The position numbers were made by a program, and so were the translations under genes. 37,396 bases of DNA, from the NCBI GenBank assembly GCA_910584575.1, contig CAJUBG010000036.1:1-37396 (forward strand), given 5' to 3'. The notes beneath the pieces were generated by a model, which worked only from the letters and a program-made list of their open reading frames with translations, searched no databases and was not told where the DNA came from. Position 1 is the first letter of the stretch, and each line of letters starts with the position of its first letter. The stretch comes from an uncultured Dorea sp. (GTDB lineage: Bacteria > Bacillota > Clostridia > Lachnospirales > Lachnospiraceae). Shown one piece after another: positions 1 to 9,164 of this stretch.

Positions 1-41
1 CCACTGGTTAATACTCCGATTGTACGAATTACTTTTGCCAT
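1..41 (-). CDS. pfkA: 6-phosphofructokinase, N-terminal fragment (cut by window edge)
   Basis: The minus strand from 41 reads MAKVIRTIGVLTSG before the window ends. This matches the start of bacterial ATP-dependent 6-phosphofructokinase, whose first glycine-rich ATP-binding loop begins GVLTSGG. The enzyme phosphorylates fructose-6-phosphate in glycolysis. A GGAGG ribosome binding site lies 7 bases upstream of the ATG. The gene follows dnaE on the same strand after about 115 bases, an order known from Lachnospiraceae, so co-transcription is likely. Only 13 codons are visible, so the call rests on this short but characteristic motif. Confidence 0.8.
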   Translation of the reverse strand, partial: MAKVIRTIGVLTS

Positions 42-95
42 AAATCATTCCTCCATGTGTAGTCATTTCATGTTGAGTATCCATGATCCCAGCGC

Positions 96-123
96 AAAAT
101 GACCATTCCACTGGAATCATTTT
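96..123. other. Imperfect inverted repeat between dnaE and pfkA
   Basis: AAAATGA at 96-102 pairs with TCATTTT at 117-123, enclosing TTCC-act-GGAA with a small bulge. It could be a weak transcriptional attenuator or mRNA processing site between dnaE and pfkA. No T-run follows on either strand, so it is not a typical terminator. No clear promoter for pfkA was seen in 42-157. Confidence 0.3.
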
Positions 124-157
124 CTATCTGTCTCTCTCGACCATCATTGTACATTAT

Positions 158-3100
158 TTAACAAAGGTTTTCAATGGGTTTTTCTATTACTTTTACACAA
201 GATTCTCCCAGATAATTCGTCAATTTGTTCAGCAGGAGTCTATCCGCATTGACGCTTCTATTAGCTGCCAAACGCTTTACAGCCTTCTCCTTCTTACAGT
301 AAATCACCACAATATCCTGTCCGTCCGAATCCTGAAGCAGCTCAAAAAGCTCTGCCTCTCCTTTCAGATAGGTTTCCTTATCGGCATACTGAAGCCACAG
401 CTCTCGCTTCGTCTGCTCAAAAGGAATCACCTTCTCACAAATCAGCTTACTGGCCGCCTCATCCTCCTCTGACACTCTGCCCCGAATGAAAACCTTCGCA
501 TCTTCAATCAGGTATTGCTGGTTCTTCTCATAGTCCCGCGGAAATACAACCACCTCCACGGCTCCCGCCAAATCCTCAAGGGTAAGAAAGGCCATCACTT
601 TATTCTGCTTGGTATACTTGATGGTCTTTGACGTAATCATACCGCCAATGACCTCCCGCATCCCTTCGCGTACTCCGGTTCTTCCGGTATCTTCATTAAG
701 CTGAAAATCCAGCGTGGTCTTGGAAATATTTTTCCGCCATTTCTCCTCATATTCCTCCATGGGATGCCCGCTTAAATAGAAGCCCAACACTTCCTTCTCG
801 AAGGCGAATTTCGTCTCCTTCTCATACTCGCCCACATCCGGCAGAGGCACATCGAACTCGGCCTTCTGTTCCTCGCCCACCATGTCAAACAGGGACAACT
901 GGCCGGTCATGGAGTATTTCCGTTCCTGGTTCACCTGGTCCATAATCTGTACATAGATGACCATGTACTGTTTTCTTGTCCCTCCCAGGCTGTCAAACGT
1001 ACCTGACTTGATAAAGTTCTCAATCGTCCGTTTATTAATATCCTTCCCTGCCATCCGTTCAATAAAATCCTTCAGATTGCGGAAATTCCCCCTGGCCTCC
1101 CGTTCTTCAATAATCGCGGCAATCACAGGACGCCCGATACTCTTAATCGCAGTAAGCGCATAGCGGATATTTCCCCCATCCACAGAGAAATTCCCCTCGC
1201 CCTTATTGATGTCCGGCGACAGAATCTCAATTCCCATCTGCCGGCAGGTATAAATATACTCCGCCACCTTGCTTGGCGCGTCAATCACCGAGGTCATAAG
1301 CGCAGCCATGAACTCTACGGGATAATAGTATTTCAGCCATGCCGTCTGATATGCCACCACTGCATAAGCCGCTGCATGTGACTTATTAAACGCATATTTG
1401 GCAAAGTCAATCATCTCATCGTAAATCTTATTGGCAGTATTCTCGTCAATGCCGTTTGCAATACAGCCTGGAACGCCTTCCTCCTTATTTCCATATACAA
1501 AGCTCTGCCTCTCCTTCTGCATGACGTCGCCCTTCTTCTTGGACATGGCACGGCGCAAAAGGTCGCTTCGCCCCAGGGTGTAGCCCGCCAGGTCGCGCAC
1601 AATCTGCATAACCTGCTCCTGATATACGATACAGCCGTAGGTAGGGGCAAGAATCGACTGAAGCTGCGGACAATCGTAGGTAATCGTTTCCGGATGATCT
1701 TTTCCCCTGATATATTGGGGAATGAAGTCCATAGGCCCCGGACGGTACAGGGAAATCCCCGCAATCACATCCTCTAAATTCTGGGGTTTTAACTCCTTCA
1801 TGAAGCTTTTCATCCCGCTGCTTTCCAACTGGAAAATGCCGTCAGTCCGACCTGTCCCTATTGATCCAAGCACCTTTTTATCGTCATAGTCAATCTTCTC
1901 CAAGTCAATGACATCTCCGCTGCTCTCCCCCGCAAGCCTGGCGGCGTCCTGGATTACGGTCAGAGTACGAAGCCCCAGGAAATCCATTTTCAAAAGTCCT
2001 AATTCTTCCAGCGTCGTCATGGTAAACTGTGTCGTAATAGAGCCGTCTGACCCCAATGACAGCGGCACATACTCATCAATGGACTTCTGGCTGATTACCA
2101 CGCCCGCCGCATGCATGGAGGTATGCCTCGGAAGCCCTTCCAGCCTTTTTGACATGTCGATAAGTTCATGAACCTGCTCGTCCTCCTGATAGAGCTTGCG
2201 AAGCTCAGGATTCATTTCAAGGGCACGGTCCAGCGTGATATTGACACCTGGCTCACGCGGTATCATTTTCGCGATTCCGTCCACAAAGGCATAGGGAAGA
2301 TCCATCACCCGTCCCACATCCCGCACCACACCCTTTGCCGCCATAGTACCAAAGGTGACAATCTGTACGACCCGGTCTGTACCGTATTTTTCCACCACGT
2401 AGTCAATGACCTCCTGGCGCCTCTCGAAGCAGAAATCTACGTCAATATCCGGCATGGACACGCGCTCTGGATTCAGGAAACGCTCAAAGAGAAGCTGATA
2501 CCGGATAGGGTCGATACTGGTGATTTCAAGACAGTACGCCACAATACTTCCCGCGGCAGAGCCACGTCCAGGCCCCACCATAATATCGTGGTCCTTCGCA
2601 TATTTGATAAAATCCCACACTATCAGGAAATAGTCCACATACCCCATAGACTTGATTACTGACAGCTCGTACTCCAGACGCTTTGTCAGCTCGTCTTTGC
2701 CCTCCGGATAACGTTTCTTAAGCCCCTCCCGACACAGATAATTTAGGTATTCCCAGGAGGTGAAGCCCTCCGGCACATCGTATTTGGGAAGCTTCGTCAC
2801 ACCAAACTCAATCTCCACATTACAGCGGTTGGCAATCTTCTGGGTATTTTCAAGGGCTTCGATGGCATAAGGAAATAACGCGCGCATCTCGTCCTCTGAC
2901 TTAATATAATACTGGCCGCCCTCATAGCGCATCCTGTTTTCATCCGATATCTTCTTCCCTGTCTGGATACACAGCAGCATATCATGAGGCTTCTCATCCT
3001 CCGCATAGGTATAGTGGATATCATTGGTGGCCACCAGTTCAATCCCCGTATCCTTCGCCATCCGAAGCAGGGACTGATTCACCAGTTTTTGTTCCTGAAG

Positions 3101-3640
3101 CCCGTGATCCTGAAGCTCAAGAAAAAAATTCCCCTTTCCGAAAATCTCCTGATACCGGAAAGCCGCCTTCTTACCTTCTTCATACATCCCCCGCAGAATA
3201 TTTTTCTGTACCTCCCCTGCAAGACAGGCGCTCAAAGCAATGATTCCCTCATGGAACTCCTTTAGCACCTCCATGTCCACACGGGGTTTATAGTAATACC
3301 CCTCCGTGAAGCCGCGGGAGACGATTTTCATCAGATTGTGGTAGCCCTGGTCATTTTCTGCAAGCAAAACCAGATGGTAATACCGGTCATCACCGTTTCC
3401 CACAACCTCCTTGTCAAAACGTGAGCCTGGCGCCACATAGACCTCACAGCCGAGGATTGGCTTAATCCCGACTGCCTTTGCCGCCCGATAGAAGTCAATC
3501 ACTCCGAACATAACGCCGTGGTCCGTAATTGCCACGCTGTCCATTCCTAACTCCTTCACACGGGACACACATTCCTTTATCTTATTTGAACCGTCCAGCA
3601 GGCTGTACTCTGTGTGGACGTGAAGATGTGCAAAACTCAT
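158..3640 (-). CDS. dnaE: DNA polymerase III subunit alpha, DnaE type
   Basis: This 1160-residue protein is the replicative-type DNA polymerase III alpha subunit. It opens with a PHP domain (HLHVHTEYSLLDG near the N-terminus, ITDHG near residue 40). The palm domain has GPGRGSAAGS and PDIDVDF near residue 400, which supplies catalytic aspartates. A helix-hairpin-helix region and an OB-fold near residues 980-1080 (VIGGMITSKTIKYTKQN) follow. Length and order fit DnaE1 of Firmicutes, where DnaE works beside PolC, extending RNA primers on the lagging strand. The ATG has a clear AAGGAG site 5 bases upstream. It lies between a 78-aa gene and pfkA, all leftward. No frameshift is visible. Confidence 0.97.
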   Translation of the reverse strand: MSFAHLHVHTEYSLLDGSNKIKECVSRVKELGMDSVAITDHGVMFGVIDFYRAAKAVGIKPILGCEVYVAPGSRFDKEVVGNGDDRYYHLVLLAENDQGYHNLMKIVSRGFTEGYYYKPRVDMEVLKEFHEGIIALSACLAGEVQKNILRGMYEEGKKAAFRYQEIFGKGNFFLELQDHGLQEQKLVNQSLLRMAKDTGIELVATNDIHYTYAEDEKPHDMLLCIQTGKKISDENRMRYEGGQYYIKSEDEMRALFPYAIEALENTQKIANRCNVEIEFGVTKLPKYDVPEGFTSWEYLNYLCREGLKKRYPEGKDELTKRLEYELSVIKSMGYVDYFLIVWDFIKYAKDHDIMVGPGRGSAAGSIVAYCLEITSIDPIRYQLLFERFLNPERVSMPDIDVDFCFERRQEVIDYVVEKYGTDRVVQIVTFGTMAAKGVVRDVGRVMDLPYAFVDGIAKMIPREPGVNITLDRALEMNPELRKLYQEDEQVHELIDMSKRLEGLPRHTSMHAAGVVISQKSIDEYVPLSLGSDGSITTQFTMTTLEELGLLKMDFLGLRTLTVIQDAARLAGESSGDVIDLEKIDYDDKKVLGSIGTGRTDGIFQLESSGMKSFMKELKPQNLEDVIAGISLYRPGPMDFIPQYIRGKDHPETITYDCPQLQSILAPTYGCIVYQEQVMQIVRDLAGYTLGRSDLLRRAMSKKKGDVMQKERQSFVYGNKEEGVPGCIANGIDENTANKIYDEMIDFAKYAFNKSHAAAYAVVAYQTAWLKYYYPVEFMAALMTSVIDAPSKVAEYIYTCRQMGIEILSPDINKGEGNFSVDGGNIRYALTAIKSIGRPVIAAIIEEREARGNFRNLKDFIERMAGKDINKRTIENFIKSGTFDSLGGTRKQYMVIYVQIMDQVNQERKYSMTGQLSLFDMVGEEQKAEFDVPLPDVGEYEKETKFAFEKEVLGFYLSGHPMEEYEEKWRKNISKTTLDFQLNEDTGRTGVREGMREVIGGMITSKTIKYTKQNKVMAFLTLEDLAGAVEVVVFPRDYEKNQQYLIEDAKVFIRGRVSEEDEAASKLICEKVIPFEQTKRELWLQYADKETYLKGEAELFELLQDSDGQDIVVIYCKKEKAVKRLAANRSVNADRLLLNKLTNYLGESCVKVIEKPIENLC

Positions 3641-3709
3641 ATTTTCTCCTTATAGTTATTTAAAAAAGGCATCCCCCTTCATCCTGGGAACACCTCTCCT
3701 CGCATGTGT

Positions 3710-3946
3710 CTAATCGCCATCCACCATGAACTTTACCAACCTGTCTATATCTTCCTTTTCGTATGCAATAATCTCCAATTCCGGAATCTCTCCGCTAGAA
3801 AAAATATTCGCCATAGATACATACTGTGACAGCTTTGACTTCAGATTCAGCCTGTCGCCCTCTCCCGTCACTAATTCTACTTTTCCTGAGCAATCGTCAA
3901 TCACCGAAAAAAACTTGTCAATGTTCGTAATGTTCTGCACTTTCAT
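3710..3946 (-). CDS. Small conserved-looking protein of unknown function (78 aa)
   Basis: I do not recognise this family. The 78-residue product has no signal peptide or membrane segment. It is mixed charged and hydrophobic with a sheet-like N-terminal half (VELVTGEGDRLNLKSKL) and an acidic C-terminus rich in I and E (IPELEIIAYEKEDIDRLVKFM). The start ATG has a purine-rich AAGGGG about 12 bases upstream, which is rather far. It sits 70 bases upstream of dnaE and 42 bases downstream of the S1-domain gene on the same strand, so it is likely part of one transcript. The tidy spacing and absence of an overlapping alternative gene support it being real. Confidence 0.6.
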   Translation of the reverse strand: MKVQNITNIDKFFSVIDDCSGKVELVTGEGDRLNLKSKLSQYVSMANIFSSGEIPELEIIAYEKEDIDRLVKFMVDGD

Positions 3947-3987
3947 GATTAAAAAAGCCCCTTTCTTTTATTCCCTCCTATTATAAC

Positions 3988-4827
3988 CTATCTTTTACGA
4001 ATTTCAATAGATTTTTCACAAATTTCTATCCTGCCCTCCTTCAGGAGACGGCCAACGGCACGCTTAAATGCATTCTTGCTCATGTCAAATTCTTTCTTAA
4101 TCTGTTCCGGCTCAGCCTTATCCGTAAACGGCAGACGCCCCCCGTATTCCTCCATCCTTTTTATAATCGCCTGCGCATCCGCGTCCATCTGAATAAAAGC
4201 CTTCTCCCGCACAGCGAGATCCAATTTCCCGTCCTCTTTGACCCTCGTAACCCTTGCATGAATCCTATCGCCTACTTTCAGGCTGCCAAACGCCTCCCGC
4301 TTGGGAATCAATGCAGAGTAGCAGTCGTCCACAGCCACAAACACACCGAAATTATCACTGGTATCGTAGACAATCCCCTCCACCTGGTCATCCTTCTGGT
4401 ACGGCGCGTCCTGGCGCAGACGCTCGTACACCTTCATTGTAGCGCAAAGCCTGCCGGACTTGTCCACATAAAGGGTTACCAGAACCTCGTCGCCCTTTTT
4501 TACCTTTGCCGTCTGTTCACGGAACGGAAGCAGCAGGTCCTTTTCCAGCCCCCAGTCCAGAAACGCGCCGATTCGTCCTACGTCCACGACCTTAAGCGCC
4601 GCCAGCTCTCCAAGGGTAATCTTCGGCTCATTTGTGGTGGCAATCAGTCGGTCCGAAGAATCCTTGTAGAGAAATACCTCCACAGGATCGCCTGCTTCCA
4701 GACCGCGCGGCACCTGTTTCTTTGGAAGCAGCACCTTTTCCTGGCTGTTTCCGAGATAGACGCCGAACTCTACCTCCTTAACAATCATCAACCTTACTTT
4801 TTTTCCCAAATTCTCCGACAATGACAT
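3988..4827 (-). CDS. cvfB: S1 RNA-binding protein, CvfB family
   Basis: The product (279 aa from the preferred ATG) resembles CvfB (YitL), a protein of tandem S1 RNA-binding folds with a C-terminal winged helix. Visible elements are an N-terminal S1-like segment (LMIVKEVEFGVYLGN), a second one (VVDVGRIGAFLDWGLEKDLLLP), a third (VEGIVYDTSDNFGVFVAVDD), and a C-terminal helix-turn-helix stretch (FDMSKNAFKRAVGRLLKEGRI). CvfB proteins bind RNA and affect virulence and stress gene expression in staphylococci and streptococci; the role in this organism is inferred. An in-frame TTG at 4848 would add 7 residues, but AGAGG sits correctly only for the ATG at 4827. Confidence 0.88.
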   Translation of the reverse strand: MSLSENLGKKVRLMIVKEVEFGVYLGNSQEKVLLPKKQVPRGLEAGDPVEVFLYKDSSDRLIATTNEPKITLGELAALKVVDVGRIGAFLDWGLEKDLLLPFREQTAKVKKGDEVLVTLYVDKSGRLCATMKVYERLRQDAPYQKDDQVEGIVYDTSDNFGVFVAVDDCYSALIPKREAFGSLKVGDRIHARVTRVKEDGKLDLAVREKAFIQMDADAQAIIKRMEEYGGRLPFTDKAEPEQIKKEFDMSKNAFKRAVGRLLKEGRIEICEKSIEIRKR

Positions 4828-4854
4828 CTGTATTTTCCTCTCTTTCAAATCACA

Positions 4855-5571
4855 TCAACAGAACTCCACCACAGCAAAAGCCTTCCCCGCCTTATCGCAA
4901 AGCTCTGTCACGGCTCTATCCTTCTCATACGCTGTCTTAGGGTAAATAATATCGCCATACACCGCCGATTTCTTATACTCTACCCTCATCCTTTTCACCT
5001 CCATCGGCTTTTCAAGTCCTTCCAGCGCCATCTGTACATACTGACAATTATTCACATGCTCGTTCGTATCAATATGATATTTCCGTACAGGAAACGGCTC
5101 TCCCTCCTCAAATCCCTCCGGTAACTCAATCTTCCGAGACGCATATTCCATAGAAAGAGGCTCCTCCGTTCCATAGAGCTCAATCTCCCGCTTGTCCGGC
5201 TTCGTCGGCCTTCCCTTCTCCACATCCATATACACCCACACAGAATTGGCCCATGCAGCCATCTGACGTCCCCCGTCCTCCATAGAGAAGTTACGAAGGC
5301 CCAGAAGCCCGTCAAATTTCGTCGCCCAGGTACACACCTTCACAGACTCCCCCATCACAGGATAACGGGCAATTTCAACCTGCCACGCCGACAGAATCCA
5401 CACTCTTTTACGTTCTGCGCAGTAGGAAAGCCCGACCCCCAGGCTTTCCGAATGAAACGTACTGCAATCCTGAAAATAATTAATGATTCCCGGCAGCGTA
5501 ATCCGCCTTGTATGGTTCACCTCACTGAACCGAATTCTGCCCTCCAAGGTATATTTATTACTCTTTTGCAC
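4855..5571 (-). CDS. Acyl-ACP thioesterase (FatA family)
   Basis: The 238-aa protein has the double hot-dog organisation of acyl-ACP thioesterases. The N-terminal half begins YTLEGRIRFSEVNHTRRITL and contains NYFQDCSTFHSESLG. The C-terminal half contains the active-site motif DTNEHVNNCQYVQMALE, with the N-x-H-x-x-N pattern typical of the family. It would hydrolyse acyl-ACP in the cytoplasm, releasing free fatty acids and so tuning chain length of lipids. The start is GTG and overlaps the last 14 bases of the upstream transporter gene in another frame; AAAGGAG lies 10 bases upstream. This suggests translational coupling with the cation transporter. Confidence 0.92.
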   Translation of the reverse strand: MQKSNKYTLEGRIRFSEVNHTRRITLPGIINYFQDCSTFHSESLGVGLSYCAERKRVWILSAWQVEIARYPVMGESVKVCTWATKFDGLLGLRNFSMEDGGRQMAAWANSVWVYMDVEKGRPTKPDKREIELYGTEEPLSMEYASRKIELPEGFEEGEPFPVRKYHIDTNEHVNNCQYVQMALEGLEKPMEVKRMRVEYKKSAVYGDIIYPKTAYEKDRAVTELCDKAGKAFAVVEFC

Positions 5572-6742
5572 TCCCTATGTAACTCCTTTCTATTGTAATG
5601 ATACACTGATAACGCGGGTCTGTAATCTTAAGCAGCTTCACAAGTGTATTCTTAAGAGCTTCCTGCTTCTTCTCATCATACTCGTAAGGAACCTCCATGT
5701 CAAAGATCAGGTTCACCTGTTCTTCCCCGCTTACCATACGAAAATCATGGATTGCCACAGACGGATCTACTGCATCAAGAAGCTTCTCCACCTGCCCTCT
5801 CGCCTGTATCACCCTCACATCCCGCGTCTCAACTGGGTCCATATGAATCACCAGAAACACTCCAAGCAGCCTTAAGGCATCCCTCTCAATACGGTCAATA
5901 ATCTCATGGGACACCTCAATCTCCACGTCGTTGGGCACCTCTGCATGGATAGACGCCATACTCCTCCCAGGGCCATAATTATGGACAATCAGGTCATGGC
6001 TGCCCAGAACCCCCTCATACCCTTCCACGAAATCCGTGATTCTGGCATACTCCTCAGGCTCGACAGCCTTTCCAATCAAAGGCTCTAACGTATCCTTCGC
6101 AATCCCCACGCCTGCCCACATCACCACCAGCGACACTCCAAGTCCCACGACTCCGTCGATATTCACCCCAGTCATCCGGAAAAATATAAGGGAAGCAATA
6201 GTCGCCGTTGTGGTAATCACATCGCCCATGGCATCCGCGGCTGTCGCCATCATTACCTTGGAGTCAATCCGCCGTCCTAACTTCCTATTGAAATACCCAA
6301 GCCACAGCTTAACCCCGACAGACAGCACCAGAATCACCACCGACACAGCCTGGAACTTCAATTCCTCCGGTTCCCGTATTTTTCCAACCGCATCCTTAAG
6401 AAAGGAAAACCCTACCTCCAAAACCAGAAACGCGACAATCAATGCCGCTATATACTCAATCCTTCCGTGGCCGAAGGGGTGGTCCCTGTCCGCCGGTTTG
6501 CTCGCCATCTTCACTCCCACAAGCCCAATCACAGAGGAGCCCGCATCCGATAGATTATTAAACGCATCTGCCATAACCGAGATACTATGCAGGAGATACC
6601 CTACCGCACATTTTACTACAAATAAAAGCACATTGCAAAGGATGCCTACCACGCTCGCCAACACACCGTAGGCGGTCCTGACAGACACCCTCTCAATCTC
6701 CGTATGGTCTTTTACAAAAATTTTAACCAATAATTCCGTCAT
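5558..6742 (-). CDS. Cation diffusion facilitator family transporter
   Basis: This 394-aa integral membrane protein belongs to the cation diffusion facilitator family, which exports divalent cations such as Zn, Fe, Mn or Co in exchange for protons. The first third holds the characteristic metal-site sequence HSISVMADAFNNLSDAGSS and the loop DRDHPFGHGRIEY. About six membrane segments follow. The cytoplasmic C-terminal domain (residues ~210-300, ending VIHMDPVE) is the ZT-dimer fold, with a further 80-residue extension that many clostridial members carry. GGAGG lies 7 bases before the ATG. The metal specificity cannot be read from sequence. The thioesterase gene overlaps its 3' end. Confidence 0.93.
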   Translation of the reverse strand: MTELLVKIFVKDHTEIERVSVRTAYGVLASVVGILCNVLLFVVKCAVGYLLHSISVMADAFNNLSDAGSSVIGLVGVKMASKPADRDHPFGHGRIEYIAALIVAFLVLEVGFSFLKDAVGKIREPEELKFQAVSVVILVLSVGVKLWLGYFNRKLGRRIDSKVMMATAADAMGDVITTTATIASLIFFRMTGVNIDGVVGLGVSLVVMWAGVGIAKDTLEPLIGKAVEPEEYARITDFVEGYEGVLGSHDLIVHNYGPGRSMASIHAEVPNDVEIEVSHEIIDRIERDALRLLGVFLVIHMDPVETRDVRVIQARGQVEKLLDAVDPSVAIHDFRMVSGEEQVNLIFDMEVPYEYDEKKQEALKNTLVKLLKITDPRYQCIITIERSYIGSAKE

Positions 6743-6806
6743 GAATTTCCTCCATGTTTCTCCTACTGTATCCCCTGACGGGGAAATTTCCCTGTTGAGT
6801 TACTCC

Positions 6807-7493
6807 TCAGCGCGCATCTTCTACTCCGTCTCCGAAAAAGAACCACTTTATCTTAAAATCCGTGGTCGCTGTAACCATCTCATATTCTTCTGCCGTCAAT
6901 ACCTCCTTAAGCCCCTGCTTTCCCTCGTCGCTGACCACAGTACACGCAGTATCGGTAAAACACAGGCTCGGATACAGGACACACCACCAGTTATGTCCGC
7001 GGGCATCCCCAAGTTTAATCTTCAACGCCTCATACTCTCCCTGGGGAAAGAAAATATCCCCATACTGCTTATCCGGAAAATAACTGACCTCCACCTCTGC
7101 TCTGGACTGATAAGAATATCCCTCATCTCTGACCGTCTGGTCAGCCACCTCCTCAAGCTCATGCAAATGAGACTCTACCCACGCCTTCGTATCCTCTGCG
7201 TCCGGTTCCTCCAAACGCCCGTATCCCATGCTCTCCTCCATATAAGCAAGCACAGCGTCCCGAACCTTCACCTTCACAGCCTGGTCCTCGTCACTGTCAC
7301 TGTTGGCAAGTACATGAAACCGCAGCACCTCCTTCGCCAGAGACTTCTGAGTCCGTTCCATCTTCGCCTCCACCTGCTCAATCCCACGCTCAACACAACT
7401 TCCCGTCAGCAACGCCGCAACACAGATTCCAAAAATCAGACAAACAACCTGCCTAATCCTGCTGCCATAATAATATTCTCTCCTCATATCCAT
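6807..7493 (-). CDS. spoIIR: Stage II sporulation protein R (SpoIIR)
   Basis: The 228-aa product has an N-terminal hydrophobic segment (VVCLIFGICVAALLTGSC) that could be a signal anchor or signal peptide. The conserved SpoIIR region follows, with LAKEVLRFHVLANSDSDEDQAVKVKVRDAV split over residues ~48-80. In Bacillus, SpoIIR is made in the forespore under sigma-F, is exported, and triggers SpoIIGA to process pro-sigma-E in the mother cell. Its presence marks the organism as an endospore former. The start ATG has AAGGAGG 9 bases upstream; an in-frame ATG two codons later is also possible. A sigma-F-like promoter lies upstream at 7536-7565. Confidence 0.93.
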   Translation of the reverse strand: MDMRREYYYGSRIRQVVCLIFGICVAALLTGSCVERGIEQVEAKMERTQKSLAKEVLRFHVLANSDSDEDQAVKVKVRDAVLAYMEESMGYGRLEEPDAEDTKAWVESHLHELEEVADQTVRDEGYSYQSRAEVEVSYFPDKQYGDIFFPQGEYEALKIKLGDARGHNWWCVLYPSLCFTDTACTVVSDEGKQGLKEVLTAEEYEMVTATTDFKIKWFFFGDGVEDAR

Positions 7494-7535
7494 ATGTAAT
7501 TACCTCCTTATAAACCACTCACTAATGTTATAAGG

Positions 7536-7565
7536 AGTATTGACATATAAATTATGCTTTATACA
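7536..7565 (-). promoter_or_regulatory. Sigma-F/G-like promoter for spoIIR
   Basis: On the minus strand TGTATA (-35, 7560-7565) is followed after 15 bases by GTCAATACT (-10, 7536-7544). The sigma-F/G consensus in Bacillus is roughly GYATA, a 15-16 base gap, then GGNRANANT; one core base differs here. Position about 40 bases before the spoIIR start and the gene's known forespore control both support it. Confidence 0.5.
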
Positions 7566-7600
7566 AAACTCAAAGAAAACTTCTCCCCCATACGCAAAAA

Positions 7601-8272
7601 TTACCCCTTCTTGGTACGGATAACATCCATCACAGCCTCCACCTGATTGTCAATATGCTTGCAGACAATCTCCACAGCCTCATCCTTCTCCCTGTTCTCA
7701 ATCCTCCTGATAATCTCCTCATGCTCAGTCAAAAGCTGCGGATACGCCTCCTGCCGTTTCAAATACTCAATACGATAACGATACATCTGTTCCCGCAGAT
7801 TATTCAAAAGCTGAACCAGCTTCTGGTTATCCGTGGCCTCATAGAGCACGTCATGAAAGCGCACGTCCGCCTCGGCAATCTGCGTAATATCATTACTTTT
7901 CAAGGTCCTTCTAAACTCCTCCGCCGCCTGCCGAAGCTCTCGAATCTGAGCGCTCTTAATCTTATCACAGGTCAGCTTTACAGCCAACTCCTCAAGTGCC
8001 TTGCGTACCTCCAGGACGTCTCTTAAGCTTTTCTCGGAAATATCCGCCACCTCCGCGCCTTTCCTCGGAATCATAAGCACAAGCCCCTCAAGCTCAAGCT
8101 TGCGGATTGCCTCCCGAATCGGCGTGCGGCTGACGCCTAGCTTATTGGCAAGCTGAATCTCCATCAGCCTCTCTCCCGGCTTAAGCTCGCCTCTTAAGAT
8201 TGCCTGGCGCAGCGTATTAAAAACTACGTCCCTCAGTGGAAGATACTCGCTCATATTGACCTTAAGTTCCAT
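7601..8272 (-). CDS. GntR family transcriptional regulator, FCD (FadR-like) subgroup
   Basis: The 223-aa protein has an N-terminal GntR winged helix (residues ~10-75; LRQAILRGELKPGERL and KLGVSRTPIREAIRKLELEGLV) and a C-terminal all-helical FCD effector domain. Metal or ligand residues typical of FCD are visible as D..H in DVRFHDVLYEAT and later H in LTEHEEIIRRIE and VCKHIDNQ. It would be a ligand-responsive repressor in the cytoplasm. Its ATG lies 3 bases after the ispE stop, with AGGAGAT inside ispE, so both are in one transcript. A palindrome of the type this subgroup binds sits at the operon promoter, suggesting autoregulation. The effector is unknown. Confidence 0.93.
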   Translation of the reverse strand: MELKVNMSEYLPLRDVVFNTLRQAILRGELKPGERLMEIQLANKLGVSRTPIREAIRKLELEGLVLMIPRKGAEVADISEKSLRDVLEVRKALEELAVKLTCDKIKSAQIRELRQAAEEFRRTLKSNDITQIAEADVRFHDVLYEATDNQKLVQLLNNLREQMYRYRIEYLKRQEAYPQLLTEHEEIIRRIENREKDEAVEIVCKHIDNQVEAVMDVIRTKKG

Positions 8273-8275
8273 TCC

Positions 8276-9151
8276 CTATCTCCTCCTCGTATTGTGTACG
8301 CCGGTAACGTATGTCTGCCTTGCAAGCTGTAACTCCCGAATCCGAAACGCCGCCTTCTTCGCCTTCTTCTTATCGTCGAACAGCCCAAAAACCGTAGGCC
8401 CGCTGCCACTCATCAATGCATTGAGGGCGCCGTTCTTCTTCATGGTTTCCTTAATCTGGTCAATCACAGGATACGCTTCTATCGTGACCTTTTCCAGAAC
8501 GTTCCCCATGCAGGAGGAAACAGCAAGAAGATCCCGCCCCTTAAGCCCCGCAATAATCCCGTCAATATCCGGATGCTCGGCAATCTCATGAGAGTCCAGC
8601 TTCTCATACACCATCTTCGTGGAAACACTGATGGAGGGTTTTGCCAGAAGGACAAAACATTTGGGCATAGGAGGAAGGGGAGTCAGCTTCTCCCCGATTC
8701 CTTCTGCAAGCACCGTTCCTCTCATGATACAATAGGGAACGTCTGCGCCTAAGGAAACGCCCCTTTCCATCAGCTCATTCTGGGACAGCCCCAGGGAAAA
8801 CATACGGTTCATCCCAAACAAAACCGCCGCCGCGTTAGAACTGCCGCCCGCCATCCCCGCCGCCACAGGGATATGCTTATCCAGAATAATCTTCACGCCC
8901 TCTTTAATTCCGAATTCTTGTATCAAAAGGTCAGCCGCCCGATACGCCAGATTATTCTCATTTACCGGAAGATAGAACAGGTTTGAACTAAGCCTGATTC
9001 CTGCTTCTTTCGTCTTTACCATCCAAATCTGGTCATAGAGGTAAACCGTCTGCATCACCATACGAACGTCGTGATATCCGTTTTCCCGTCTCCCCAACAC
9101 ATCAAGACCCAGATTAATCTTCCCAAGTGCCTTTAATTCTAATTTATCCAT
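8276..9151 (-). CDS. ispE: 4-diphosphocytidyl-2-C-methyl-D-erythritol kinase
   Basis: The 291-aa enzyme phosphorylates CDP-methylerythritol in the MEP pathway of isoprenoid precursor synthesis. It is a GHMP kinase: the N-terminus LKALGKINLGLDVLGRRENGYHDV is the IspE signature with substrate-binding lysine and histidine, the ATP-binding glycine-rich loop is VAAGMAGGSSNAAAVL near residue 100, and the C-terminal glycine motif is MSGSGPTVFG. AAGGAG lies 7 bases before the ATG. The gene is directly followed by the GntR regulator. Its promoter and an operator-like palindrome lie immediately upstream at 9170-9217, partly inside the end of the SPOCS gene. Confidence 0.97.
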   Translation of the reverse strand: MDKLELKALGKINLGLDVLGRRENGYHDVRMVMQTVYLYDQIWMVKTKEAGIRLSSNLFYLPVNENNLAYRAADLLIQEFGIKEGVKIILDKHIPVAAGMAGGSSNAAAVLFGMNRMFSLGLSQNELMERGVSLGADVPYCIMRGTVLAEGIGEKLTPLPPMPKCFVLLAKPSISVSTKMVYEKLDSHEIAEHPDIDGIIAGLKGRDLLAVSSCMGNVLEKVTIEAYPVIDQIKETMKKNGALNALMSGSGPTVFGLFDDKKKAKKAAFRIRELQLARQTYVTGVHNTRRR

Positions 9152-9164
9152 AGGTTTTCTCCTT

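Noticed and set aside
83..472. Plus-strand open frame of 129 codons overlapping the end of dnaE
   Set aside because: It lies antisense to dnaE with no ribosome site or family similarity; it is a shadow of the coding strand.
2168..2662. Plus-strand open frame of 164 codons inside dnaE
   Set aside because: Antisense to the catalytic core of dnaE, no ribosome site, no recognisable protein.
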